DNA from: Dysgonamonadaceae bacterium
GTDB taxonomy: Bacteria; Bacteroidota; Bacteroidia; Bacteroidales; Azobacteroidaceae
Length of the DNA stretch: 22,344 nt
NCBI GenBank assembly: GCA_031276105.1
Contig: JAISNS010000157.1
Coordinates: forward strand, 1 to 22,344
Direction of reading: 5' to 3'
Positions 9,604-18,004 of the stretch are shown piece after piece. Position 1 is the first letter of the stretch. Every line of letters starts with the position of its first letter. The notes under the pieces are model-generated. The model had not been told where the DNA came from, did not search any database, and saw only the letters and a list, made by a program, of their open reading frames with translations. The position numbers and the translations under genes are program-made.

Positions 9604-11436
9604 ATGAAAACAAAAGCCATTTTTATTGTATTTACGCTGTTGCTTGTTCAGGGATTTTTCCTTGCTTGCGACGAAAAAGTACAGGAAGACGCTTTCTATA
9701 CTTTTACGGGAGAAACCGTAGCGTCGTTTTGTGAAAACGAAGAAAATAACTTGTCGATTTTCGCCCGCCTGATAGACGAATCCGGCGCTCATCCTTTATT
9801 GTCTGTGTACGGTCATTTTACCTGTTTTGCTCCGACCGACGAGGCTTTCGAAACTTATTTCAAAGATGAAGGCATCAGCTACGAAGATTTGTCGAATGAA
9901 GAGAAGAAAAAAATTGTATATGACCACATCATTAAGGGAATTACAATGGAATATCTGTCTGATTTCTTTGAACAGGGCGCTTTGCCCAAGTCCAATATGA
10001 ACGACCGCGAGCTATCGATCTCCTTTGTTGACGAAGGCGACAAGCAGGCAATTTTAGTGAATAACAGTTCGAAAATCCTTTCGAAAGACAATGAAGTGCA
10101 TAACGGCGTCGTTCATATTGTAAACCGGGTTATCAAGCCGTCCATCAACGATTTGTTATCTGTCGTGAAAGATGCCGGATACTTCCGCCTGTTTTCCGAA
10201 GCTTTCGAATTAACCCATCTGATCGACTCCATGATGGCCGATTACGATGAATCGTACACCGATCCCAGTCCCGGAAACGACCAGGTAACTATTGTAATTT
10301 CACCGGAACTCTCTTATACGGTATCTGTCATTCATGCGAAAAAATTAGGATATACTATTTTTGCCGAAACAGATGAAGTCTTTGCAACGGCAGGAATACA
10401 AAACCTGAACGATTTGATCGAACTGGCGAAAGAGTATTACGGAACGGAAAACTTGGACGACTATACTCACCGGAATAATCCGTTGAACAAATTTATTTCC
10501 TACCACATCCTGGATCGCCGGATGGCTACTAATTCCATTATCTATTCCGGCGGAAACACAGCCCAACACGCAATGGACAGGCGGCACGAATATTACGAAA
10601 CTTTCCTGAAAATGCGTTTGATAGAAATCAAGGCGGGAAATAAAATTAATACGCTTAACGACGGGAGCTACGTGGGAGTGAACGAAGAATTAAGTAATCT
10701 GGACGCCAAAAACGGTTATGTTCACGCATTAACGGACGTGCTGGTTTATGACGAATATGCGATGATAAACGACGTTCTGAACAAACGGATGCGCATCGAC
10801 GCTTACGCCATTCCGCCGCAATTGACGAACAACAATATCCGCTGGAAAAATGTAGGGGAATCCTTTACTATTTCTCCGGAACTTTGCGGGGAATCCTTTC
10901 AATTCAATCCGGCTACTAAAATCATTTTCTGGGCAAGCAACGGCTGGGACGATCATCAAGGCGATGAAGTCAGTATTCGCGGCTGGTACGACTTTACCCT
11001 CCGCTTGCCGCCGGTTCCGCCGGGAACGTATGAAATCCGTTTCGGTTACAATGCCGTTTTTTGGCGGGGAATTACCCAATTATTTATCGACGGTGAAATT
11101 TGCGGTATTCCCGTTGACTTGAAGATTACCGGCGATGACCCGCGCGTAGGCTGGATTGCCGATAACCAGACAATGGACAACGGCGAAGAAAACGACAAGA
11201 TGATGCGTAACCGGGGCTATATGAAAAGCGGGAACTCCATTATCAATGAAGGTTGGGGGAATATCCTCCGCAATTCGATAAATGATTTACGGGTAATTGT
11301 GGGAACGTTTTCGTTTACCGAATACGATTATCACTATTTCCGCGCTAAAAATGTGGAATCGGAAAACGCCGAATTTCATCTGGACTTTATCGAATATGTT
11401 CCGGTAAGCCACCTGGCAGTTGAAGACAAAGAATGA
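9604..11436 (+). CDS. FAS1-domain lipoprotein with C-terminal beta-sandwich-like domain
   Basis: This 610-residue lipoprotein has lipobox FLAC (Cys22) followed by DEK, an acidic context that fits surface display. Two FAS1 units are visible: about residues 38-175 (FAPTDEAF from 75, ending NGVVHIVNRVI from 167) and 178-380 (FAETDEVF near 253, ending NGYVHAL from 370). Residues about 395-610 are not FAS1. They are rich in aromatic and glycine residues, with the pattern FTLRLPPVPPGTYEIRFGYN, then a DG turn, and end FHLDFIEYVPV, which resembles carbohydrate-binding beta-sandwich modules by eye. The gene sits directly after SusD-1, the slot normally used by SusE/SusF-type surface glycan-binding proteins, so a glycan-binding role is inferred. 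It starts 12 A-rich bases after the SusD-1 stop. FAS1 call is firm; the C-terminal function is not. Confidence 0.85.
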   Translation: MKTKAIFIVFTLLLVQGFFLACDEKVQEDAFYTFTGETVASFCENEENNLSIFARLIDESGAHPLLSVYGHFTCFAPTDEAFETYFKDEGISYEDLSNEEKKKIVYDHIIKGITMEYLSDFFEQGALPKSNMNDRELSISFVDEGDKQAILVNNSSKILSKDNEVHNGVVHIVNRVIKPSINDLLSVVKDAGYFRLFSEAFELTHLIDSMMADYDESYTDPSPGNDQVTIVISPELSYTVSVIHAKKLGYTIFAETDEVFATAGIQNLNDLIELAKEYYGTENLDDYTHRNNPLNKFISYHILDRRMATNSIIYSGGNTAQHAMDRRHEYYETFLKMRLIEIKAGNKINTLNDGSYVGVNEELSNLDAKNGYVHALTDVLVYDEYAMINDVLNKRMRIDAYAIPPQLTNNNIRWKNVGESFTISPELCGESFQFNPATKIIFWASNGWDDHQGDEVSIRGWYDFTLRLPPVPPGTYEIRFGYNAVFWRGITQLFIDGEICGIPVDLKITGDDPRVGWIADNQTMDNGEENDKMMRNRGYMKSGNSIINEGWGNILRNSINDLRVIVGTFSFTEYDYHYFRAKNVESENAEFHLDFIEYVPVSHLAVEDKE

Positions 11437-11440
11437 TTGG

Positions 11441-11472
11441 AATTAAGAATTAAGAATTAAAAATTAAGAATT
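11441..11472 (+). repeat. Heptamer tandem repeat (AATTAAG)n in a spacer
   Basis: The spacer between two FAS1 genes consists almost entirely of AATTAAG repeated 4.6 times, with one base changed in the third copy (AATTAAA). It ends two bases before the next ATG and so sits where a ribosome would bind. Such AT-rich repeats occur between Bacteroidota genes; the function here is unknown. Copy-number change would alter the spacing, and possibly the translation, of the downstream gene. Confidence 0.85.
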
Positions 11473-11473
11473 T

Positions 11474-13084
11474 ATGATTTACAATAAAATTAAACATAAG
11501 TATATACTGTTCATCTGCTTGTTCTTCGCTTGTATGCTTTGCGCCTGTACGGAAAAACAGGATGAACATTACGACCGGTCGGATTTACTGCCCGGAGAAA
11601 ACCTGTTTGAATTGATTGCCGGTAATGACCAATTATCGGATTTCAAACAGTTGATAGAAATAGCGGACTATGACTCGCTGCTGGTTTCCAATCAGACATT
11701 TACCGTATTTGCTCCGGTCAATGAGAGCTTGTCCGGTATCGACCTGAATGTGATTACGCAAGAAGAAGCCCGCCGGATTGTAGGCAACCACATTGCCCGT
11801 TTCAATAATCCGGCGTCAACCGCGCCGGAAAAATTAGTACGGATGATAAATAAGAAAATACACACTTTCTCGAATGGAGGCGCCGAGTTTGGCGGCTCCC
11901 GCTTGCTGGAAAAAGATGTTCGCGCCAAAAACGGCATTCTTCATTTGCTGGATGCGCAAATTTCCTACCGGTACAATTTGTACGAATTTATTCAACTGAA
12001 TCCGTCCACGTCCCAATTAGCGACATTCATCCGCTCGTTTGAAGAATATCTGTTTGATGAGCGCCTGAGTATCCCGTTGGACGTTAATGAATTCGGACAA
12101 ACGGTTTATGATACGGTGGTGACTTTTTATAACCGCTTATTCGACGACGTGCCTTTCGGAGGCTTGGGCCCCATCCATTTGGAAGACTCTGTTTTTACGA
12201 TGCTGATTCCGGACGATCGGGCATGGAATGTCGCTTACGAAAACTTAAAGCCTCATTTCAAGCGATACAACACCAATCAGGCCATAGCCGATTCGATTCA
12301 AAATTTGCAAATATCCTTAGCCATCCTTGAAGATTTGATTTTTCGGGGAAGAGAGGACAATCCGGCTGCGCTGGACTCAATAATATCCACTTCGCCGGCT
12401 GCCGAATATATGCACAATCCCGGTGATTTGTTCGGAAACGCTTCCCGTATTGAAGGCTCCAACGGCTTGATTTACCTGACGGATAATCTTCAATACAATG
12501 AAGCGGAAACCTGGAATAAACCGGTTATTATAGAAAGCGATATTCAACAGGGAAGAATAATTGGCCCGGGTACAGCCGTTTATACCCATACAAGCGACGC
12601 TAATACGGATATTTCCGTGAGCGAACAACGCTACATTACGGTGGAAGCGGCAACCTCTTCCGTTCAGCCGGAAGTTACTTTCGAAATACCGAACATCCTT
12701 GCGGGCGTTTACGATATTTACGTCGAGTTTTTGCCCGGCAGTATCGACGGTTTACCTAACGATAGCAGCAAAGTGCTGTTTGCCTTAAAATATATGAATG
12801 CCTCCGGCAGAATGACCACACGCGATATTATTTCAAACAACTTAGTCACCAGCGGTACCCGAAAAGTAATCATGAAAGTTGCCGGTAATTTTGAATTTCC
12901 GATTTCCAACTGTTACGATCGGCTTTGGATGCTCGACTATTATAAAGGCTTGCACACCATAGACGAGCGGGTAGCCAACACGACATTGACCATAAAAACG
13001 AATGTGACTACCAGTGAATTTCTGAAGAAATTTTCCCGCAAGTTTCGGATTGACCGGATTATTTTTGAACCAGTACGTAAATAG
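11474..13084 (+). CDS. FAS1-domain lipoprotein with a distinct C-terminal domain
   Basis: This 536-residue lipoprotein has lipobox LCAC (Cys25) followed by TEKQDE, which is acidic and fits surface display. FAS1 unit 1 covers about residues 35-165 (FTVFAPVNESL from 76, ending NGILHLLDAQI from 153). FAS1 unit 2 covers about 168-340 (FTMLIPDDRAW from 241, ending NGLIYLTDNL from 330). Residues about 345-536 form a separate beta-rich domain with a PNILAGVYDIYVEFLPG segment and a final FRIDRIIFEPV strand. That layout resembles the C-terminal domain of the preceding gene, though the sequences differ. The ATG is immediately preceded by the (AATTAAG)n repeat instead of a Shine-Dalgarno. It lies between the two SusC/SusD pairs and could serve either as a surface glycan-binding protein. 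No enzyme motif is seen. Confidence 0.85.
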   Translation: MIYNKIKHKYILFICLFFACMLCACTEKQDEHYDRSDLLPGENLFELIAGNDQLSDFKQLIEIADYDSLLVSNQTFTVFAPVNESLSGIDLNVITQEEARRIVGNHIARFNNPASTAPEKLVRMINKKIHTFSNGGAEFGGSRLLEKDVRAKNGILHLLDAQISYRYNLYEFIQLNPSTSQLATFIRSFEEYLFDERLSIPLDVNEFGQTVYDTVVTFYNRLFDDVPFGGLGPIHLEDSVFTMLIPDDRAWNVAYENLKPHFKRYNTNQAIADSIQNLQISLAILEDLIFRGREDNPAALDSIISTSPAAEYMHNPGDLFGNASRIEGSNGLIYLTDNLQYNEAETWNKPVIIESDIQQGRIIGPGTAVYTHTSDANTDISVSEQRYITVEAATSSVQPEVTFEIPNILAGVYDIYVEFLPGSIDGLPNDSSKVLFALKYMNASGRMTTRDIISNNLVTSGTRKVIMKVAGNFEFPISNCYDRLWMLDYYKGLHTIDERVANTTLTIKTNVTTSEFLKKFSRKFRIDRIIFEPVRK

Positions 13085-13089
13085 GAAAG
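13083..13089 (+). promoter_or_regulatory. Likely ribosome binding site of SusC-2
   Basis: AGGAAAG lies six bases before the ATG at 13096 and overlaps the stop codon of the preceding FAS1 gene. It is one of the few purine-rich Shine-Dalgarno-like sequences in the window, since most starts here are preceded only by A-rich DNA. It supports the start chosen for SusC-2. Confidence 0.4.
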
Positions 13090-13095
13090 ATAAAT

Positions 13096-16000
13096 ATGAA
13101 AAAAACAGAAAAAAATAAGAACAGGATTTGTTCTATCGCACAAAAAACAGGTATTTTCTTTTTCCTGCTGTTATGGACGGGAATAAACGTGTATGCGCAA
13201 GAGAACGAAATAAAAGGCCGGGTAATCGACCTTTCCGACGGGCGAGGATTTGCCGGAGCGCGCATCAGCGTTATCAATACACGCCTGACGGCCATGTCGG
13301 ACGAAAACGGGACGTTTGTAATCAAGACGCCCTCAACAGACGTTGTGTTTAGTGTAGAAGCTCCCGGTTATCAGTCGCAAACCGTAGCCTTGCAAGGCCG
13401 TACAGAACTTGAAATACGGATGCTGCAACAAACCGGCACAGGCTCTTTTTACGGCGACAGGCAATTTTCAACAACGAATGCCGTATCTATTTCCGATTTT
13501 TCGCCGGATATTCTGACGATTGATGAAGATTTGACCGGTCGATTGAACGGGCAAATCCGGGCAATCAACCATTCCGGCACACCGGGAAGCGGTTCGGCGG
13601 TTTTTGCCAACGGATTCAATTCGCTGATTGCAACTTCCCAACCGCTTTATATCGTTGACGGCATTCCCCTGCAAATACACGAAGGAAACGGATCGATCAA
13701 TGCCGGGTTTTACAATAATCCTTTAGCCGGAATTGATCCGGATGATGTGGAGAAAATAACCGTATTGAAAGGCGGATCGTCGCTTTACGGAAGTAAAGGC
13801 GCTAACGGCGTTATTCTGATAGATACAAAGCGAAGCCGTAATCAAGCAACGGAAATAGCGCTCAATATCAGTTCCGGTTATCGCAGTCCGTTCAAAACCA
13901 TTCCGGTAATGGACGCTGTAGCTTACCGGCTGTATGCTTCCGATGTGATTGGCAATCAGTTTACCAACTCGTCTTACGTAGAAAAATATCAATTTCTTGA
14001 AGACGATCCCGGCAAATCCTATTATAAAGCCAATCACAACAATACCGATTGGCTGGACGGGGTCAATACCGGCGCATGGAACCAACATTACGGCATCAAC
14101 GTCAAAGGAGGCGACGATATTGCTTTATACGCCATATCGGTAGGATACACGCAAAGCGAAGGAAATGTGGATAATACCAATTTCGACCGTCTGAATTTCA
14201 GGGCAAATTCCGATATTTCCCTCACTCCCAAATTCAAAGTCGCTTTCGATATTGCCTTTACTCAAACATCCAATAATCTGAGGAATGATGGAATTGACAG
14301 CATTTCAGCGCCGGTATATTTGTCGCTGATTAAATCTCCTTTGTATAATCCGTATGAATTTGACGTAAACGGAAATATAACTCAGCGCTTGAGCGATTAC
14401 GACGAACTTAATGCAGGTAATCCGCTGTCGATCATCCAAAAAGGAATCGGCAAATCCAAACGCTACACCTTGAGCGCAAACGCCCGCCCGGCTTATACAT
14501 TCGGCGATGATAAAATGATAATCAGTTTGCTGCTTTCTTATGGCTGGAGAAAATTGAACGAAAGCGCATTCATTCCGGATCGAGGGTTGCCCGAATATCC
14601 TTTATACAACGAGTTAGGAGAAATTTACGTGTGGGCTAAAAACAAGGTATCCGACCGGATGGATACGCATACTTCAATCATTGCAGACGGACGGGTCGAT
14701 TGGAATGTATTGCGGGATGAAACGAATCATTTGAAAATTTTCGGTGGTTATCGCTATTATTCGGATACATATAAATCGCGTAACGCTTACGGATACAACA
14801 GCGGCTCCGACAATATGACGCAATTATCCAATACAACGGAAAATCTCCGCTTTGCTAACGGTATCAGCGACCATTGGAATTCCATGTCGTGGTATGCCGA
14901 CGCCGGATATGTATTCAAAAACCGGTATCTTTTGAATATATCGGCAGCCATGGACGCTTCTTCCCGTTTCGGAAAAGAAGCGGAAAACGCCCTTAAAATC
15001 GGAGGCGTATCTTGGGGAATATTTCCGTCGGTTTCGGCCGGCTGGATTATTTCTTCGGAAAATTTTATGCGGGATTTGCCTTTCGTTAATTTCCTGAAAT
15101 TAACGACCGCTTACAGTGTATCAGGGAATGATGATTTACCTAATTATGCTACCCGCACGTATTTTTCGGCAATCAGTTTGTCTTCAAATGCCACCGGACT
15201 TGTGTTGGAGAATATCGGAAATCCCCGGTTAAAATGGGAAACAACCCGGATGACTTCTGCCGGCCTGGATTTTAGCCTGTTCGACAATCGCTGGACGGTA
15301 AAGGCTCAAATTTATGCTTCGAACACTTCCGATTTGTTGACCCAAAAACGATTGGACGAAGTGGCGGGAATTAAGGATTATTGGAGTAACAACGGCAAAT
15401 TGAAAAATGCCGGTTACGAAATAACCACCAATATCCGTATCTTGAACGGCAAAAACCTGAAATTGGATTTCGGCGCTTCTTTCGGTCATTACAAAAATGA
15501 AATAACTTCATTGGCAAACGGTTCGTTTTTAACGGATATAGCCGGCGCTCAAGTGCTTACGCAAGAAGGACAACCCGCAGGCGTATTTTACGGATACAAA
15601 ACGGCAGGCGTATTTTCTACCCGGGAAGAAGCTACCGCCGCGCAGTTAGCGCTTTTGAATATTGCCGGAAAACCGGTTCCTTTTGAAGCGGGCGATATAC
15701 ATTTTGAAGATGTAAATCAAAAAACGGTAAATGGTTATTCAATTATAGACGAAAACGACCGGCAAATTATCGGCGATCCGAATCCGGATTTCTACGGTAA
15801 TTTCAATTTCAGTCTTTCATGGAAGAAATTTACATTAGACGCCTTATTTACTTACACTTACGGCAATGATGTTTATAACGCTTTCCGTGCCAACCTCGAA
15901 TCGGGGAAAAATGCGAATAATCAATCCACCGCCATGCAAAACCGTTGGGTAGCCAATGGTCAAGTAACCGATATTCCTCGCGCCGTTTACGGCGACCCGA

Positions 16001-16272
16001 TGGGGAATGCCCGTTTTTCAGACCGATGGATTGAAGACGGCTCTTACCTGAAATTCAAGTCTTTGTCGTTGAATTATAAATTACCGCTTCATTTGACTTT
16101 CCTTCAGGAAATATCAGTATGGGGAGCGGTAAGCAATATTTTTACTTATACAAAGTATTTGGGCGCCGATCCGGAATTTGCGTATGGAAATTCCGTATTG
16201 TATCAGGGAATCGACGCAGGCCTTGTTCCTCCGTCCCGCTCTTTTAATTTGGGAATAAAGATTAATTTATAA
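13096..16272 (+). CDS. SusC/RagA-family TonB-dependent outer-membrane transporter (SusC-2), divergent
   Basis: This 1058-residue protein has a signal peptide with an SPI site after NVYA (residue 34). One carboxypeptidase-regulatory-like domain (about 35-110) follows, then a plug with PLYIVDGIP and the signature DPDDVEKITVLKGG...GSKGANGVILIDTK. A long beta barrel ends in FNLGIKINL. Two usual SusC landmarks are weak or missing: there is no EVVV stretch before the plug, and the plug strand normally reading R-x-RG reads VFANGFNSL instead. The length and barrel are otherwise complete, with no frameshift. It is about 145 residues shorter than SusC-1, partly because it lacks the duplicated domain, and the two are clearly different in sequence. 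It is followed by SusD-2 after 25 bases. It presumably imports a second oligosaccharide from the same source; the substrate is unknown. Confidence 0.92.
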   Translation: MKKTEKNKNRICSIAQKTGIFFFLLLWTGINVYAQENEIKGRVIDLSDGRGFAGARISVINTRLTAMSDENGTFVIKTPSTDVVFSVEAPGYQSQTVALQGRTELEIRMLQQTGTGSFYGDRQFSTTNAVSISDFSPDILTIDEDLTGRLNGQIRAINHSGTPGSGSAVFANGFNSLIATSQPLYIVDGIPLQIHEGNGSINAGFYNNPLAGIDPDDVEKITVLKGGSSLYGSKGANGVILIDTKRSRNQATEIALNISSGYRSPFKTIPVMDAVAYRLYASDVIGNQFTNSSYVEKYQFLEDDPGKSYYKANHNNTDWLDGVNTGAWNQHYGINVKGGDDIALYAISVGYTQSEGNVDNTNFDRLNFRANSDISLTPKFKVAFDIAFTQTSNNLRNDGIDSISAPVYLSLIKSPLYNPYEFDVNGNITQRLSDYDELNAGNPLSIIQKGIGKSKRYTLSANARPAYTFGDDKMIISLLLSYGWRKLNESAFIPDRGLPEYPLYNELGEIYVWAKNKVSDRMDTHTSIIADGRVDWNVLRDETNHLKIFGGYRYYSDTYKSRNAYGYNSGSDNMTQLSNTTENLRFANGISDHWNSMSWYADAGYVFKNRYLLNISAAMDASSRFGKEAENALKIGGVSWGIFPSVSAGWIISSENFMRDLPFVNFLKLTTAYSVSGNDDLPNYATRTYFSAISLSSNATGLVLENIGNPRLKWETTRMTSAGLDFSLFDNRWTVKAQIYASNTSDLLTQKRLDEVAGIKDYWSNNGKLKNAGYEITTNIRILNGKNLKLDFGASFGHYKNEITSLANGSFLTDIAGAQVLTQEGQPAGVFYGYKTAGVFSTREEATAAQLALLNIAGKPVPFEAGDIHFEDVNQKTVNGYSIIDENDRQIIGDPNPDFYGNFNFSLSWKKFTLDALFTYTYGNDVYNAFRANLESGKNANNQSTAMQNRWVANGQVTDIPRAVYGDPMGNARFSDRWIEDGSYLKFKSLSLNYKLPLHLTFLQEISVWGAVSNIFTYTKYLGADPEFAYGNSVLYQGIDAGLVPPSRSFNLGIKINL

Positions 16273-16297
16273 TTCGGATAATCTTAAGCAATTATCA

Positions 16298-18004
16298 ATG
16301 AAAGTAATGAAAAAAACAAAAAAAATGAAAAAAGTAACATCAAGTTTACTGGCAATCATCCTGTTATTTTCCGCTTCCGCGTGTCGGGATATGCTGGAAA
16401 CCGATTCAAACCGGATAGTTTTTGATGATAAATACCGGTTAGACGACCCGGATAATCCTTTTTATGCCATTTCGGGTATTTTAAGTAAGCTTCAGCAAAT
16501 CGGCGACCGCTATGTCCTTCTGGGAGAATTGCGCGGCGATTTGATGCAAACAACGTCTCTTGCACCTGTTTCTTTACAGGAAATCAATAATTTTCAGGTG
16601 ACGGCAAACAGCGAATATGCAGATAAAAGCGATTATTATGCGATTATCAATAATTGCAATTATGTACTTCAACGTTTGGATACTAATCAGGTTGTTCGCG
16701 ACGAAAAAGTAATTCTCCGTGATTATGCCGAAGTGAAAACCATTCGGGCGTGGACTTATTTTCAGTTAGGTCAGATTTTTGGGGAAGCCGTTTATTTTAA
16801 TGTTCCCATTATTGACATCGAATCTTCGTCGGCAAAATATCCGGTCATCAAATTAGATGATTTGGTGGAAATTTTGATAGACGACTTGAAACCGTATTCC
16901 GGTTTACCGGCAATCGACATTTCGCGAACGCCTAACCCGTTCATTTCCGCTAATTTGCTTCTGGGCGATTTGTATCTTTATCAAAATAATTATAAGGAAG
17001 CGGCTTGGCGGTATTACAACGAAATAGTTAATTCCCAGCTTATAATCTCCGGAAATTACCTCAATCGTTGGAATACCGTAAGTTTTGAAGGCCATTCTCT
17101 TTCGCATTGGTATTCGTATCTCTCCGAAGCGATTGCCCAAATTCAGTTTTCTTCCGATCCTAAAGAATTTCACAGCCAACTGGTTCGTTTTTCATTTAAT
17201 AATGAGCCGTTTATTGTACCGGTAAAAGAGTACATTGATTTTATGAATTCGTCGGTATACATTTATGCCGAAAATTACAATAGCGCTGTTACCGGATTCA
17301 GGGAAGGCGACTTACGCGGTCATGGATCGACAAAGAGCGGCCGGTTTGGCGATGCTTTCTATCTCTTGGATTCGAGATCCGATTTCCTTTTAGAGAAAGA
17401 AATGTATGTGATATATAAATTCTATAATACTTCAAATTTGGTGGGTACGGGTTCCGATCCGGCTAATGCCCTCCTTTCGGAACATGATATGCTGGCTTAT
17501 TTGACGACTATCCCGATTTACCGGAATCCGCATCTTTATTTACGTTTTGCAGAAGCTGTAAACCGGGATGGAAAGCCTACTTTGGCTGCCGCCGTATTGA
17601 AGTACGGGCTTAATTCCGCCAATATCAACGATACAAGAAAGGTCAATCCGGCAGAAATAGGCGAGTATAACTTTCAGTCAGGCAATTTTGATGCTAATAT
17701 TCCCATGGCAGCCCGCGGACGTGGTTACGGTATTGCCATTGATACGATTGCTTTCGTTATTCCTGAATTTCCCGGCAGCGCCAATCCACGGCAGGATTCC
17801 ATCTTGTGGGTGGAAGATCGCATTCTCGAAGAACTGTCTGCTGAAACATCTTTTGAAGGGAACCGTTTCTTTGACTTGCTGCGTGTTTCCCGCCGCCGCG
17901 ACAATCATCCGGAATTTATGGCTAATAAAGTCGCCGCAAAATACGATAATCCGGATGCTATGAAAGCCCGGTTGATGAACTTGGATAACTGGTTCTTGCC
18001 ATGA
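16298..18004 (+). CDS. SusD/RagB-family lipoprotein (SusD-2)
   Basis: This lipoprotein of up to 568 residues is the expected partner of SusC-2. The signal peptide ends in lipobox SASAC (Cys29), followed by RDMLE. Three in-frame ATGs (16298, 16307 and 16325) lie in an A-rich, lysine-coding run, and any could be the start; the first is used. Family traits are the helical core with DYAEVKTIRAWTYFQLGQ (about residues 143-160), a LYLRFAEAVNR segment, and the late FEGNRFFDLLRVSRR motif. The C-terminus NLDNWFLP is a typical SusD ending, so the protein looks complete. Its stop overlaps the start of the GH92 gene in an ATGA, suggesting translational coupling. Conservation of the usual SusD C-terminal signature is looser than in SusD-1. 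Ligand unknown. Confidence 0.9.
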   Translation: MKVMKKTKKMKKVTSSLLAIILLFSASACRDMLETDSNRIVFDDKYRLDDPDNPFYAISGILSKLQQIGDRYVLLGELRGDLMQTTSLAPVSLQEINNFQVTANSEYADKSDYYAIINNCNYVLQRLDTNQVVRDEKVILRDYAEVKTIRAWTYFQLGQIFGEAVYFNVPIIDIESSSAKYPVIKLDDLVEILIDDLKPYSGLPAIDISRTPNPFISANLLLGDLYLYQNNYKEAAWRYYNEIVNSQLIISGNYLNRWNTVSFEGHSLSHWYSYLSEAIAQIQFSSDPKEFHSQLVRFSFNNEPFIVPVKEYIDFMNSSVYIYAENYNSAVTGFREGDLRGHGSTKSGRFGDAFYLLDSRSDFLLEKEMYVIYKFYNTSNLVGTGSDPANALLSEHDMLAYLTTIPIYRNPHLYLRFAEAVNRDGKPTLAAAVLKYGLNSANINDTRKVNPAEIGEYNFQSGNFDANIPMAARGRGYGIAIDTIAFVIPEFPGSANPRQDSILWVEDRILEELSAETSFEGNRFFDLLRVSRRRDNHPEFMANKVAAKYDNPDAMKARLMNLDNWFLP

